A stretch of DNA of 64,000 bases from Candidatus Melainabacteria bacterium (GTDB lineage: Bacteria > Cyanobacteriota > Vampirovibrionia > Obscuribacterales > Obscuribacteraceae). Of this stretch, positions 9,513 through 19,091 are shown in pieces. Below the pieces are notes generated by a model. The model saw only the letters and a list, made by a program, of their open reading frames with translations. It did not search any database and had not been told where the DNA came from. The position numbers were made by a program, and so were the translations under genes. Location of the stretch: positions 86,671 through 150,670 of the forward strand of contig DAIDIP010000002.1 of the NCBI GenBank assembly GCA_027451745.1, read 5' to 3'. Numbering within the stretch: the stretch's first letter is position 1; each line of letters begins with the position of its first letter.

Positions 9513-9711
9513 GGAGCTTTACTCAAACGGACACTTACGAATGTTCAAACTGGCTGATTGTTTCATATATTTTAGCCTTTATTCCGCCCCAGCGACATAA
9601 AGGCTATAACGAAAATCCATAACTGGATATAAAATTTCGATATCAGATGTTATTAATCCCGCATAATCACTGATAATAACGGTTTAAAGCTACATTAATA
9701 GGACTGATACC
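9513..9711. promoter_or_regulatory. Divergent intergenic region with two perfect inverted repeats
   Basis: This 199-bp gap separates the minus-strand HTH/J gene from plus-strand acyP, so it must hold promoters for both. AGCCTTTA at 9574-9581 is mirrored by TAAAGGCT at 9598-9605. GTTATTA at 9649-9655 is mirrored by TAATAAC at 9674-9680. Neither is followed by a T-run in the direction of transcription. They are more likely operator-type sites or 5'-leader structures than terminators. Confidence 0.35.
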
Positions 9712-9993
9712 ATGGCAAAAGCCCGTATTCATATAATTGGCAAAGTGCAAGGGGTCTTTTTCCGCCACAGCGCCAAAGAACAAGCCAAGGGATTAAAAAT
9801 TAGCGGCTGGGTGAAAAATTTACCAGACGGAAGTGTTTTATGCGAGGTTTCTGGGGAGGAAATATCAGTCAAAGAGTTCATTAATTGGTGCAAAAAGGGT
9901 CCACCGCGAGCACAAGTAATTGATACTCAAATTGACTTTCTGAAAGAACAAAACGGCAATATAGAGCCAAAAGACTTTGAAATTATCCGCTAG
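9712..9993 (+). CDS. acyP: Acylphosphatase
   Basis: This 93-residue protein has the full acylphosphatase fold signature. GKVQGVFFRHSAKEQA near residues 11-26 holds the phosphate-binding loop and catalytic Arg, and GWVKNLPDGSVLCEV holds the catalytic Asn. It hydrolyses acyl-phosphates in the cytoplasm. The ATG has an AGGA site eight bases upstream. The last 11 bp overlap the convergent dnaX 3' end. Confidence 0.95.
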   Translation: MAKARIHIIGKVQGVFFRHSAKEQAKGLKISGWVKNLPDGSVLCEVSGEEISVKEFINWCKKGPPRAQVIDTQIDFLKEQNGNIEPKDFEIIR

Positions 9994-11875
9994 GTGCAAT
10001 ATAGCGCGAACCGGGTCCTTCAAATAATCGATAGGCTTCTTTTACGGCTGTTTGTCCTGTCCTGCTCTCTTTTTCAGGTATTGTGGCAAGCTTAGGACTG
10101 CTATTTTGCGCCTGATTATTAACCGGTAAAGTTAAATTTGTCGGGCTATTTCCTATTCCTTGGGCTTGTTCAGCGTTTTTTTTTACTGCAGCCGGTCGCT
10201 GTCCATTCTCTTCTACTCTTACTCGAACATTTACTTCTTTGCTTAAATTGCAGGCAATTGCCGCTGCTTTAATATGCTCAATTTTGCTTTCTATCATTTT
10301 TTGGAAACTATCTACGAATACACCAATATTTAGTGTATTACCACTTAAATCTATGGGAAAAGCATGGGTGGATACCAAAGAAAATGTAGGCAAATGACGG
10401 CGCTGTAATTCAGTCAAAATATTTTGCCAAACAATGTCTATACTATTATCTTTTTTGACTGTTTCAGGCGCAGCAAATTCAACTTCTTCTTCTGTATTGT
10501 CAGAACTTTCTTCAATTATTTCTTTTGCTGCTTGAGTCCCAATTTTGCCTTCTTCAGCTGTGCTTTGAGGCAATTCTGGTGTTACTAATTCCAAGACTTT
10601 ACTTTCAGCTGACTTAGTTTGGTTGTTTAACTTAGGTTCATGAGCCACCTCATTTTCAATAACCGGCTTAGTTTCATGAGCCACCTTCGGTTCAGATTGC
10701 TTAATAGGTTGAGCTTTTGTCAAGGCACTCTCTAATTTTTGCAATCTTGATTGAATAGAGTGCAACTCTGCAATATCTATACGCTGACACAAAGATAATA
10801 AGCCTATTTCTAGATTCATTATTGGTTGGGCTGACCGCCTGCAAGAAACTTCCAGTCTGTCCATCTCTTCAATCATTTGAATCAATTCACTTTGATCAAT
10901 GAGCTTTGCCTGAACAGCTAATGCTTGTTTGTATTTTTCTGAACCAGCAATATAATCATTGTCTCCATTACTATGAGCAGCTTTAGCAATATTGAGCATG
11001 TGCTTTGCTAATTCAGAAGCAATTAAATGCGCTTCTCGCCCTGAAATAAAAAGCTCTTGCAATAAAGCTAGTACTTGTTGCGCTTCACGTCTAAAAATAT
11101 GACTACTAATAGCAATAAGAATGTCTTCTGACAGTGCTCCTGTCAGTAAAAGCATGTCGTCAGCCGAAATAGCTTGTCCGCCCATGCCTAATAAGCTAAT
11201 TTGATCTAGCAAACTCAAAGCATCTCTAAGCCCACCATTGGCTCGCCTAGCTAAGGCTGTAATTGCCTCAGGTTCTATAGAAATATTTTCTTTTTTGGCA
11301 ATATCAGCTAAATGAGCTGTCATGGACTGCTCATTAATCAAGCGAAAAATGAGCTTTTGACAGCGGCTGACAATAGTTGGTAAAACTTTGTGCTCTTCAG
11401 TGGTAGCTAAAATAAATATGACATTAGGCGGTGGCTCTTCAATTGTTTTGAGCAAAGCATTGAAAGCTTCTTTTGTCAGCATATGACATTCGTCAATTAT
11501 ATAAAGTTTGAATCTGCCTCCAGCAGCCGACAAAGGCGCCCGCTCAATAAGCAACCGTGCATCATCAACACTATTATTGGACGCCGCATCTATTTCAAAT
11601 ACCGAAGGTGATATTCCTTGCTTGATTTCTATGCAACTAGTGCATCTTTGGCAAGGTTCAATATTTGGACCCAGTTCACAATTGAGTGATTTAGCAAAAA
11701 TACGAGCCGTAGAAGTTTTACCGGTGCCTCTTGGACCAGTAAATAAATACGCATGTGAAATTCTTTGATATTTAATAGCATTGGCAAGGGTTGAACTAAC
11801 CGAACTTTGCCCTACCAGTTCAGATATGGCTTGCGGTCTATATTTAAGAAATAACGGTTGATATTGTTCTAACAT
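9983..11875 (-). CDS. dnaX: DNA polymerase III subunit tau (possibly tau/gamma)
   Basis: The 630-residue clamp-loader ATPase has the Walker A GPRGTGKTS (47-55), zinc-binding Cys66, Cys75, Cys78 and Cys81, a Walker B with DECHML, and the SRC sensor. The AAA+ region is followed by the clamp-loader domain III. A long variable linker rich in Glu/Pro/Lys leads to a C-terminal domain (about 490-560), where tau contacts the polymerase. A run of nine A residues in the coding strand sits at codons about 564-566 (plus-strand T9 at 10176-10184). A -1 slip there reaches TGA after one further codon. Confidence 0.95.
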   Translation of the reverse strand: MLEQYQPLFLKYRPQAISELVGQSSVSSTLANAIKYQRISHAYLFTGPRGTGKTSTARIFAKSLNCELGPNIEPCQRCTSCIEIKQGISPSVFEIDAASNNSVDDARLLIERAPLSAAGGRFKLYIIDECHMLTKEAFNALLKTIEEPPPNVIFILATTEEHKVLPTIVSRCQKLIFRLINEQSMTAHLADIAKKENISIEPEAITALARRANGGLRDALSLLDQISLLGMGGQAISADDMLLLTGALSEDILIAISSHIFRREAQQVLALLQELFISGREAHLIASELAKHMLNIAKAAHSNGDNDYIAGSEKYKQALAVQAKLIDQSELIQMIEEMDRLEVSCRRSAQPIMNLEIGLLSLCQRIDIAELHSIQSRLQKLESALTKAQPIKQSEPKVAHETKPVIENEVAHEPKLNNQTKSAESKVLELVTPELPQSTAEEGKIGTQAAKEIIEESSDNTEEEVEFAAPETVKKDNSIDIVWQNILTELQRRHLPTFSLVSTHAFPIDLSGNTLNIGVFVDSFQKMIESKIEHIKAAAIACNLSKEVNVRVRVEENGQRPAAVKKNAEQAQGIGNSPTNLTLPVNNQAQNSSPKLATIPEKESRTGQTAVKEAYRLFEGPGSRYIAPSG

Positions 11876-12114
11876 TTACTAATAGCTGGGGCTTGGGCTA
11901 ACAAAATTACATAACCAATTTTTAATTTAGCTGCCAAATTGTCAGTATTGAACATATATTTGGCATTTTGGTCTTTGCTTTGTCCATATAATTTTATAAC
12001 TAGATTCACGAATCGCTTATTTAGCGACCTAATGTATTAAGCTGAACAAGAAATACTATTATGATGGCTTTTTGCTTACTCTACAGTAAATTTTCTCCGA
12101 ATCAGTAAAAAACA

Positions 12115-14130
12115 ATGTTCGCTACCGCCAACCAAGTTAATTCAGTACTAATTGATTCATTAATAGATAGAGCTATTTCTCCAGCCGAGGTTAAAAAGCT
12201 CTCCTATTCGGAACTTACAGGTTTGGCCAAAGAAATAAGAGAAGAAATTGTCCGCAACTTAAATAAAACTGGCGGACATCTCGCCTCCAATTTAGGCATA
12301 GTAGAAATTACTTTAGCTTTGCATTATGTTTTTGACTCTCCAGCAGATAAAATTTTATTTGATGTCGGACATCAATGTTATGTCCACAAAATGCTTACTG
12401 GTCGCCGGGACAAATTTAATACGCTTAGACAGTATCAAGGGCTGAGTGGGTTTATTAGCCCTTTAGAAAGCGAACATGATGCTTTTTTGGCTGGACATAG
12501 TTCAACTTCTGTTTCGCTTGCTGTAGGCATGGCCATTGCTCGTGACCTACTAAATCAAAAGCATAAGGTGATTGCTTTAATTGGCGATGGTGGGCTTACC
12601 GGTGGTATGGCTTTAGAAGCGATCAATCATTTAGGACATTTGGGTAAAGATGTTCTTATTATTCTCAATGATAATGAAATGTCCATTAGCGAAAATGTCG
12701 GCGGTTTCTCGCAATACATGAAGCGCATAAAAGAAACATATTTTTATCGCGACATAAAAGAAAAAATACATCTTATAGAAGATAAGCTTGAACATACAGC
12801 TCTTGATGCTGATGTTAGAACAATGATTGAATTGGTTAAAAAAGAAGCCAAGGCAAAAATTGAAACACCAGGAATTGTCTTTGAAAAACTGGGCGTCGAT
12901 TACAGCGGTCCAATTGATGGACATGATGTAGAAGCAGTAATTAAAGCGCTAAATAATATAAAAGACAAAAATACTCCTCAATTGGTACATATCATTACTC
13001 AAAAAGGTAAAGGGTATGCCCCTGCTGAGCAAGATTCCATAAAATATCATGGTGTAAGCGCCCATAGTCTGGAACCTATTCTCACTGAACCAGCAAAAAC
13101 TAGTGAGGCAGTTCCTTACAAAGCTCAGCCAGCGAAAGCAACAGGCAAAACATATTCAGAAGTATTTTCACAAGCTTTAATTGAATTAGCTGAAGTCGAA
13201 CCCAATATGGTCGTTATTACACCTGCCACAGCTGAAGGCAGCGGTGTAGTTAAATTTGGCAAAGCTTATCCTGATCGCTTTTTTGATGTAGCTATTTGCG
13301 AACAACATGCTGTGACAATGGCTGCCGGTATGGCAAAAGCAGGTCTAAAACCTGTAGTTTCTATTTATTCAACATTTTTGCAGCGGGCTATGGATCAAGT
13401 AATCCATGATGTTGCCATACTTAAATTACCGGTGATTTTCGGTATTGATAGAGCTGGTTTAGTTGAAGATGGTGAAACCCATCAAGGTGTTTTTGATATA
13501 GCTTATTTGCGCAGTATCCCAAACTTTACCGTTTTAGCGCCTAAAGATGCTAACGAATTACGTAATATGCTTTTTAGCGCACTTAAAAATGCTGATGGTC
13601 CAGTAGCCATTCGTTTCCCCCGTTCTCAGGCAATTTCTGCTGAATTTATTGAATCAAATAAATTCACTGAATTGGATTATCAAAGCTGGGAAATTATTGG
13701 TCCAAATTATCTTACTGAGAATAATACCCCGCATAAAATCATTCTTGCTTATGGCTCAATGGTAGACTTAGCAAAACAAGCCCGCGAAATAATTGCTAAC
13801 AATGCTCAAGTAAACAATGCAAACATTTCACTTATTAATGCACGCAGCACTAAATCACTCGACGAAAAACTCCTTGCTCAGATCTTTAATTTAGCTAACG
13901 CCAAAATAATTACTTTAGAAGAAGGTTGCTTAACTGGTGGCTTTGGCACAGCAATTCTTGAATGGGCATCTAGCCAAAAAATATCCAAACCAAGCAAAAA
14001 ACAACCAGAAATATTCTGCTTAGGTGTTAAGGATCAATTTATTGAACATGGCGCCAGAAATATTTTGCTGCAAAATCAGGGTTTGGATGCTAAATCCATA
14101 GCTAACTTTGTTCAAGGATTATCAGTTTAA
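12115..14130 (+). CDS. dxs: 1-deoxy-D-xylulose-5-phosphate synthase
   Basis: This 671-residue thiamine-diphosphate enzyme condenses pyruvate and glyceraldehyde-3-phosphate in the first step of the MEP isoprenoid pathway. It shows LASNLGIVEITLALHYVFD, the His-containing DVGHQCYVHKMLTGR, the ThDP motif GDGGLTGG with NDNEMSIS, and the catalytic-Glu region CEQHAVTMAAGMA. Length is at the upper end for DXS. No clear Shine-Dalgarno site precedes the ATG. It diverges from dnaX across 239 bp and converges on a BON-domain gene. Confidence 0.96.
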   Translation: MFATANQVNSVLIDSLIDRAISPAEVKKLSYSELTGLAKEIREEIVRNLNKTGGHLASNLGIVEITLALHYVFDSPADKILFDVGHQCYVHKMLTGRRDKFNTLRQYQGLSGFISPLESEHDAFLAGHSSTSVSLAVGMAIARDLLNQKHKVIALIGDGGLTGGMALEAINHLGHLGKDVLIILNDNEMSISENVGGFSQYMKRIKETYFYRDIKEKIHLIEDKLEHTALDADVRTMIELVKKEAKAKIETPGIVFEKLGVDYSGPIDGHDVEAVIKALNNIKDKNTPQLVHIITQKGKGYAPAEQDSIKYHGVSAHSLEPILTEPAKTSEAVPYKAQPAKATGKTYSEVFSQALIELAEVEPNMVVITPATAEGSGVVKFGKAYPDRFFDVAICEQHAVTMAAGMAKAGLKPVVSIYSTFLQRAMDQVIHDVAILKLPVIFGIDRAGLVEDGETHQGVFDIAYLRSIPNFTVLAPKDANELRNMLFSALKNADGPVAIRFPRSQAISAEFIESNKFTELDYQSWEIIGPNYLTENNTPHKIILAYGSMVDLAKQAREIIANNAQVNNANISLINARSTKSLDEKLLAQIFNLANAKIITLEEGCLTGGFGTAILEWASSQKISKPSKKQPEIFCLGVKDQFIEHGARNILLQNQGLDAKSIANFVQGLSV

Positions 14131-14144
14131 AACGAACTTTATTA

Positions 14145-14507
14145 CTAGTTCTTATTCGTAGTTGATACGTCTGTGTTCTTTGAGGTGGTCTTCACTGTCA
14201 ATTTGTTTCTTACATTGACACAACCACATTTAGCTGCAATATTGCCGATCTCTTCTCTATCACGATCACTAGCTACACTACCAGTAATTATCACTGCACC
14301 GTTTTTATTTACTATATTGATATTCTTTGAATCGACAGAAATGTCTTTTGATTGTTGAACAGCAAGCACAAATTGTCCAATACTTTCATCAGCCCCTGTG
14401 ATACTGCTAGCTGGTGGTGAAAGTGGATCAAAATCCGTTGCCAGGCAAGGTGCGCCAACAACTAAAAGAGAAGCCATTATTGATAGTAAATGAATTTTAT
14501 TTTTCAT
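14145..14507 (-). CDS. Exported BON-domain protein
   Basis: This small protein of 120 residues has a signal peptide ending near residue 23 (CLA-TDF). One BON domain covers about 45-108. The BON signature NGAVIITGSVASDRDREEIG is followed by VNVRNKLTVK. BON domains occur in OsmY-type periplasmic proteins and bind phospholipid or other envelope surfaces. An AGGT site precedes the ATG. The gene converges on dxs with a 14-bp gap. The exact role is unknown. Confidence 0.8.
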   Translation of the reverse strand: MKNKIHLLSIMASLLVVGAPCLATDFDPLSPPASSITGADESIGQFVLAVQQSKDISVDSKNINIVNKNGAVIITGSVASDRDREEIGNIAAKCGCVNVRNKLTVKTTSKNTDVSTTNKN

Positions 14508-14563
14508 TGCTAAAAACCTTTATTTTTTTGACCCAATTACTCTACATTCGCATCAATTTAATG

Positions 14564-16045
14564 TCAATGCGACTTTGCTTGTACAAAAACTTTATTTCTA
14601 TTTTTAAGTACTGTCAAAGCCGCATAATAGCCTGGCATACCATGTACCCCGCTACCAGGTGGTGTTGCTGACGAACAGATATATAGCTTTTCATTAGGAG
14701 TAGTATAAGGATTATCCCTTACAACTGGGCGAGTTAATAATTGCCCAAACCTCAAAGAACCGCCATTTATATCTCCACCAATATAATTAGGATTATAAGC
14801 TTGCAAAGCAAGAGCCGGCATTTGATGGCGAGCAATAATTTTATCTTTAAAGCCAAAAGCGAATCTTTCAATTTGATTTTCAATTGCATTAGCCATATCC
14901 TTACTTGAACCATTGGGTACATGACAATAAGCCCATGCTGTATGCATATTGCCTGGAGCACGACTAGAATCAAATAAACTATTCTGAGCTAAAAGCACAA
15001 ATGGCTTTTTGGGATGAACATTATGATTAGCAGCATATTCTGACTCTGCTATCTCTTCAAAGCTACAACCTAAATGTACTGTTGGCGCAGCTTGAGTATT
15101 AGGATTATTCCAAGGTATAGGTCCATCCAATGCCCAATCCATTTTGAAACAACCAGCTCCATATTGATAGCGAGCCAATGCTTCTTTGTAATAACCTGGG
15201 AGAAATTCTCTAGCTATTTTTATAATTTCTTTTGGCATAAGATCAAATAATATGGCATCGCTTGCTGGTAATTCGTGAATTGAATGAACATATTCTCCAG
15301 TTATAATTTCTCCACCAATATCAACAAAATATGCCGCTAAGGCATCAGAAATTTTCTGCGCCCCTCCTTCAGGAATTGGCCAACCTACTATATGTGCAGC
15401 CATATTTAACACTAGTCCTATAGAAGCTGAACCTAGACTATTAAGAGGCAACGTCGAATGCGCACATACTCCAGCAAATAATCCACGTGCTAAATCACCT
15501 CTGAAGCTTTTAGCTAAATGTTCTGCTGAGCCTAACGCTTTAAAGGAAAAATTACTAAGTGGAAAAATATGTTTGATTATTTTATTCAGATTATTCAAAG
15601 CCAAAGGATGCAAAAGTATTTCGCATAAATAATCCCAATTAACTTGCAGAGAATTCATAAGCTTAGAATAGGCTTCCGCGTCTTCACCCAATTGCGCTGC
15701 TGTTTCTTCTATTGATTTATAAACTACAACTGCTCTCTCGTTGTCAAACGGATGAGCATATGAAGCTTCTGGATTTATCCATTTAAGTCCAAATTGTTCT
15801 AAAGGCAATGTGCGAAAAAACGGTGAGCCATATCCTGAAGGATAAACAGAAGAACATACATCATGCACAAAATTAGGCAATGTCAATTCTGCTGAGCGAC
15901 AACCACCGCCTACAGTATCATGTGCTTCAACAAGTAAAACTTTTAGTCCTTCTTTAGCTAAAGCAATACTTGCAGCTAAACCATTTGGTCCAGCGCCAAT
16001 TACTATGGCATCATATTTTTGGGCGCTAGCTTTCTTTCTAATCAA
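14564..16045 (-). CDS. FAD-dependent phytoene-desaturase-like oxidoreductase (PYROXD2/CrtI group)
   Basis: The protein has 493 residues. The N-terminal dinucleotide-binding motif is VIGAGPNGLAASIALAKEG (about 15-33), followed by VEAHDTVGGGCRS. The C-terminal FAD motif ends with GSGVHGMPGYYAA. Overall layout matches the COG1233 group, which includes carotenoid desaturases and PYROXD2-like proteins. SSVYPSGYGSPFFRTLPLE favours the PYROXD2-like branch over true CrtI. No other carotenoid gene is adjacent, so a carotenoid role should not be assumed. The start is TTG at 16045. Confidence 0.8.
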   Translation of the reverse strand: MIRKKASAQKYDAIVIGAGPNGLAASIALAKEGLKVLLVEAHDTVGGGCRSAELTLPNFVHDVCSSVYPSGYGSPFFRTLPLEQFGLKWINPEASYAHPFDNERAVVVYKSIEETAAQLGEDAEAYSKLMNSLQVNWDYLCEILLHPLALNNLNKIIKHIFPLSNFSFKALGSAEHLAKSFRGDLARGLFAGVCAHSTLPLNSLGSASIGLVLNMAAHIVGWPIPEGGAQKISDALAAYFVDIGGEIITGEYVHSIHELPASDAILFDLMPKEIIKIAREFLPGYYKEALARYQYGAGCFKMDWALDGPIPWNNPNTQAAPTVHLGCSFEEIAESEYAANHNVHPKKPFVLLAQNSLFDSSRAPGNMHTAWAYCHVPNGSSKDMANAIENQIERFAFGFKDKIIARHQMPALALQAYNPNYIGGDINGGSLRFGQLLTRPVVRDNPYTTPNEKLYICSSATPPGSGVHGMPGYYAALTVLKNRNKVFVQAKSH

Positions 16046-16098
16046 TTGTCCAACTCAATAAATAACTAGTTTAAGCATTGGTTATATCAAAATTTCGC

Positions 16099-16695
16099 CT
16101 AGAGTTCTCGCCTGCCTTCTAATGCTTTACTCAAAGTAGAATCATCGGCATATTCAAGATCTGATCCTACAGGCAGACCAAAAGCAATGCGAGTGATTTT
16201 TAAAGAAAGAGGTTTAAGCAATTTACTCAAGTACAAAACTGTTGTGTCACCTTCAATAGTTGGATTAATGGCCAAAATTATTTCTTTTATTTCTCCGCCT
16301 TGCACACGCCCAAGCAAATCTCTTATGCTCAGTTCGTCTGGTCCTCTACCTTCCATTGGAGAAATAAGTCCGTTGAGCACGTGATAAAGCCCTCTGAATT
16401 CACCCGTGCGTTCAAGAGCTATTACATCACGCGATTCTGCTACTACGCAGATAGTTTGCTTCTCTCGTTTTTGATTGCTACAAATTTCGCAAGGATCAAA
16501 AGCAGATAAATGAAAGCAGTGGCTGCAGTTGCGAATTTTATCCTTTGCTTCAACAAGGGCTGCTGCGAAGCCTTTAACTGAATCATGATTCATACCCAAA
16601 ACAAAAAAGGCCATTCGTTGAGCCGATTTTGGTCCAACGCCAGGAAACTTTTGAAATTGCTCTATTAGTTTGGCTAATGGCGGAGTGTAGTACAT
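16099..16695 (-). CDS. recR: Recombination mediator RecR
   Basis: The 198-residue protein has a helix-hairpin-helix ([14 protein letters not shown], 17-30), a C4 zinc finger (Cys57, Cys60, Cys69, Cys72) and a Toprim domain with [15 protein letters not shown]. The C-terminus has the expected [13 protein letters not shown]. RecR works with RecO and RecF to load RecA at single-strand gaps. It lies 41 bp downstream of ybaB. This is the common ybaB-recR pair, with dnaX a few genes away. Confidence 0.97.
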   Translation of the reverse strand: MYYTPPLAKLIEQFQKFPGVGPKSAQRMAFFVLGMNHDSVKGFAAALVEAKDKIRNCSHCFHLSAFDPCEICSNQKREKQTICVVAESRDVIALERTGEFRGLYHVLNGLISPMEGRGPDELSIRDLLGRVQGGEIKEIILAINPTIEGDTTVLYLSKLLKPLSLKITRIAFGLPVGSDLEYADDSTLSKALEGRREL

Positions 16696-16736
16696 ATATT
16701 GTATTGATCAACATTTTTACCAGGTATTCTGTCCGG

Positions 16737-17063
16737 CTAAAACCCGAAACCTGGCGGCAATTGAATCCCGCTGCTATTAATGGACCGTCCCATTTTGTCA
16801 CGGCCTAAATTCTTAGCCTTTTCGCAAGCGTCTTTAATAGCAGTCAAAATGAGGTCTTCTAATGTTTCAATATCACTTACGTCTACAGTATCTGCCTGGA
16901 CTTTAACGCTTTGAAACTCCAATTCACCTGTGCAAGAGATTTTGACTGCTCCACCACCAGCTGAACCCTCTACTACAGTTGCTGCCAATTCACCTTGGAG
17001 CTTTTCCATGGCTTGCTGCATTTTTTGTACATTGCGCATCATCTCATTAAGATCTGGCTGCAT
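16737..17063 (-). CDS. ybaB: YbaB/EbfC nucleoid-associated protein
   Basis: The protein has 108 residues, with an N-terminal helix (LNEMMRNVQKMQQAMEKLQ) and the YbaB core through residues 90-100. YbaB dimers bind DNA non-specifically and are usually encoded just upstream of recR, as here. The start has a strong AAGGAGAG site in the plus-strand complement of 17064-17075. Confidence 0.95.
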   Translation of the reverse strand: MQPDLNEMMRNVQKMQQAMEKLQGELAATVVEGSAGGGAVKISCTGELEFQSVKVQADTVDVSDIETLEDLILTAIKDACEKAKNLGRDKMGRSINSSGIQLPPGFGF

Positions 17064-17273
17064 ACTCTCTCCTTAAAATAGCAACTTGGATTTTCGCCAA
17101 TTGCCCAAATCATCGCTAATGCCAATATTATAGGCTCTAATACCGCCAGCCGACTAGAATCAGAGCACTTGTTAACCTTTCCTAATTTTTTCAATCTTAT
17201 TTCTATACTTAACTAGCTATCAGTGTTTATACTGTTAGGATATATTGTTCACTTGAGTATCACAGAGAATGCT

Positions 17274-17465
17274 ATGGAAGAATGTAAATCAACCCAAAAT
17301 ACAAGTTCTCAAAATGCACAACAAGAAATTTGTGACAGCACCAAATTTCTTTCTAGCTGCAGTCAATCGCTGCAGGAAATATTAAAGAAAGTGTTCACCT
17401 TTATTTGTTATGGACCAGGAGTGCTTGGATTTCTGTGGTTAATTGGACGCATCTTAAAACGTTAG
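17274..17465 (+). CDS. Small hypothetical protein with C-terminal membrane segment
   Basis: This ORF is 63 residues from the ATG at 17274, or 80 from an upstream GTG at 17223. The N-terminal half is polar and Gln/Ser/Cys-rich. Residues about 40-58 form a single hydrophobic helix (FICYGPGVLGFLWLIG) ending in Arg-Ile-Leu-Lys-Arg, as in a tail-anchored protein. GAGA lies upstream of the ATG. Its 3' end overlaps the 5' end of the acyltransferase ORF. No family is recognised. Confidence 0.5.
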   Translation: MEECKSTQNTSSQNAQQEICDSTKFLSSCSQSLQEILKKVFTFICYGPGVLGFLWLIGRILKR

Positions 17466-18313
17466 TTAGCGAAAATCCGCTGCAATCGTTGCAACGGCGC
17501 AGTCCTGATTTTTACGAGCTCTATGCCGGAAAAACAGATGACTATGGATTTAAGCTGGAAACCTGGGCCAAATGGGAACCAGTATTTCGTTTTTTCTTTG
17601 AAGATTATTTCAAAGTCGAAGTGCGTGGCATAGAAAATATTCCCGAAAAGGGCAAAGCAATAATTATAGGTAATCATTCAGGACTTATACCCATCGATGC
17701 CGGAATGATGTCAATGGTCATGTGTCATTCTCACCGCAATCCTCGTCGGGTTCGCTATTTAATTACTGACTGGTTTTTGACTCTTCCTTTTCTTGGCGAC
17801 TGGATGAAAGAAACCGGTCAAGTGCGTGCTTCGCTAGAAACAGCAGAAAAATTATTAGCTGACGGAGAAATAATTGGTCTTTATCCAGAAGGAGTTCGTG
17901 GAGTCGGCAAATCGTTTCGCGATCGTTATCGAGTCTTAGATTTTCATCCAGGCTTTGTAAAACTGGCAATTGCTTCACAAACACCAATAATTCCTGTTGC
18001 CACCATTGGTGGTGATGAAATATTTCCCAACCTCACTAACCTTACATCTATTGCTCGAATAATGCGATTACCATTTTTCCCTGTCACTCCAGCTTTCCCA
18101 TGGCTGCCATTCCCTCTGTGGATAACTCCCTTACCTATTAGATGGTTTATTAATATCCGTAAGCCAATTTATTTAAATTATCCGCCTGAAAAAGCCAATG
18201 ATAAAAAATTGGTACGCGACATTGCTAAAGATATCCAATATGAAATTCAACGTGATCTGAATGACTTGCTTGAAAAACGTCATACACTTTTTACGGGGGG
18301 CAGCAATGGCTGA
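17405..18313 (+). CDS. Lysophospholipid/glycerol acyltransferase (PlsC superfamily)
   Basis: This protein is 302 residues when counted from a TTG at 17405. The next in-frame TTG at 17489 is an alternative, so the start is uncertain. The catalytic block is GNHSGLIPIDAG (His91, Asp98), the spaced variant seen in LPLAT proteins of the NHSGxxPxD type. Tyr-Pro-Glu-Gly at 160-163 is the substrate-binding block, followed by RGVGKSFRDR. The protein should acylate lysophospholipid or a related alcohol at the inner membrane. A close relative follows with an 8-bp overlap, and together they look like a tandem duplication. Confidence 0.85.
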   Translation: MLWTRSAWISVVNWTHLKTLVSENPLQSLQRRSPDFYELYAGKTDDYGFKLETWAKWEPVFRFFFEDYFKVEVRGIENIPEKGKAIIIGNHSGLIPIDAGMMSMVMCHSHRNPRRVRYLITDWFLTLPFLGDWMKETGQVRASLETAEKLLADGEIIGLYPEGVRGVGKSFRDRYRVLDFHPGFVKLAIASQTPIIPVATIGGDEIFPNLTNLTSIARIMRLPFFPVTPAFPWLPFPLWITPLPIRWFINIRKPIYLNYPPEKANDKKLVRDIAKDIQYEIQRDLNDLLEKRHTLFTGGSNG

Positions 18314-19091
18314 CACTGCTCCAGGTATTAATAGCAGCATTGATACTAATAAAGAGTCAGCCACATGCGCTGAGCTCATTCTCAAATTCTTATATGAAAC
18401 ATGGTGGCGCGTTGAATTTTCTTGTTTGGATAAAATTCCAGACAACGGTTCTGCTTTTATTGTCGGTAACACAAGCGGCTATATTCCTTGGCCCGCCTTG
18501 ATGCTTTCTTATGCCCTAATGAAAGACAAAAACAAGAAAAGAAAAGTATATACTCTGACCAATTTCGATCATATCGAGAATGAAAAAATTCTTTCGTTTT
18601 TGCATAGCTTAAATTTTAGACCTTGGTCCTATGATAATGCTAAAGAGCTTATAGAAAATGGTGAGATTGTTTTGGCTTTTCCCGAAGACAACAGTGTGAT
18701 TGGCAAAACAATGAGTTCGCGTAATCGACTAAAGCGCTTTGACTGGACTAAATTTTTACCAGCAATAGAATCTAAAATTCCTGTCTTTCCTCTTGTCACG
18801 CTAGGTGTAGATGAGTCAAATTTTGTACTGCACAATAGTACATTTTTATCCAAGCTTTTAGAAACCAGTGCTTTTCCTATTTCACCCTTTTTCCCCTGGC
18901 TGCCTTTTCCTTTCAACTTAAGTACTTTGCCAGTAGCTTGGCATATGAAATTGTTACCAGCCCTAAATTACACTGTTCTAAATGAACGTGAATCGGTGCA
19001 AGATGAAGCCAAAAGGCTTGCCTTGCGAGCTGAAGGCGACATCCAAGCCGAAATTAATCGTTTGCTTAGAACTAGACCACGCCTGTTTTAA
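18306..19091 (+). CDS. Acyltransferase-like protein lacking the catalytic His/Asp
   Basis: I choose the ATG at 18306 (261 residues) because a G6 run lies six bases upstream. A longer reading from 18261 is possible. The protein aligns along its length with the preceding acyltransferase, including the shared block FFPWLPFP. The catalytic block reads GNTSGYIPWPA, so Thr56 replaces His and Pro63 replaces Asp, and the Pro-Glu-Gly block reads Pro-Glu-Asp. It is probably inactive as an acyltransferase and may be a partner of the active copy. The 8-bp overlap implies coupled translation. Confidence 0.8.
   Translation: MADTAPGINSSIDTNKESATCAELILKFLYETWWRVEFSCLDKIPDNGSAFIVGNTSGYIPWPALMLSYALMKDKNKKRKVYTLTNFDHIENEKILSFLHSLNFRPWSYDNAKELIENGEIVLAFPEDNSVIGKTMSSRNRLKRFDWTKFLPAIESKIPVFPLVTLGVDESNFVLHNSTFLSKLLETSAFPISPFFPWLPFPFNLSTLPVAWHMKLLPALNYTVLNERESVQDEAKRLALRAEGDIQAEINRLLRTRPRLF

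Noticed and set aside
12631..12924. 97-codon minus-strand ORF inside dxs
   Set aside because: Cys/Phe-rich shadow of a well-conserved enzyme gene.
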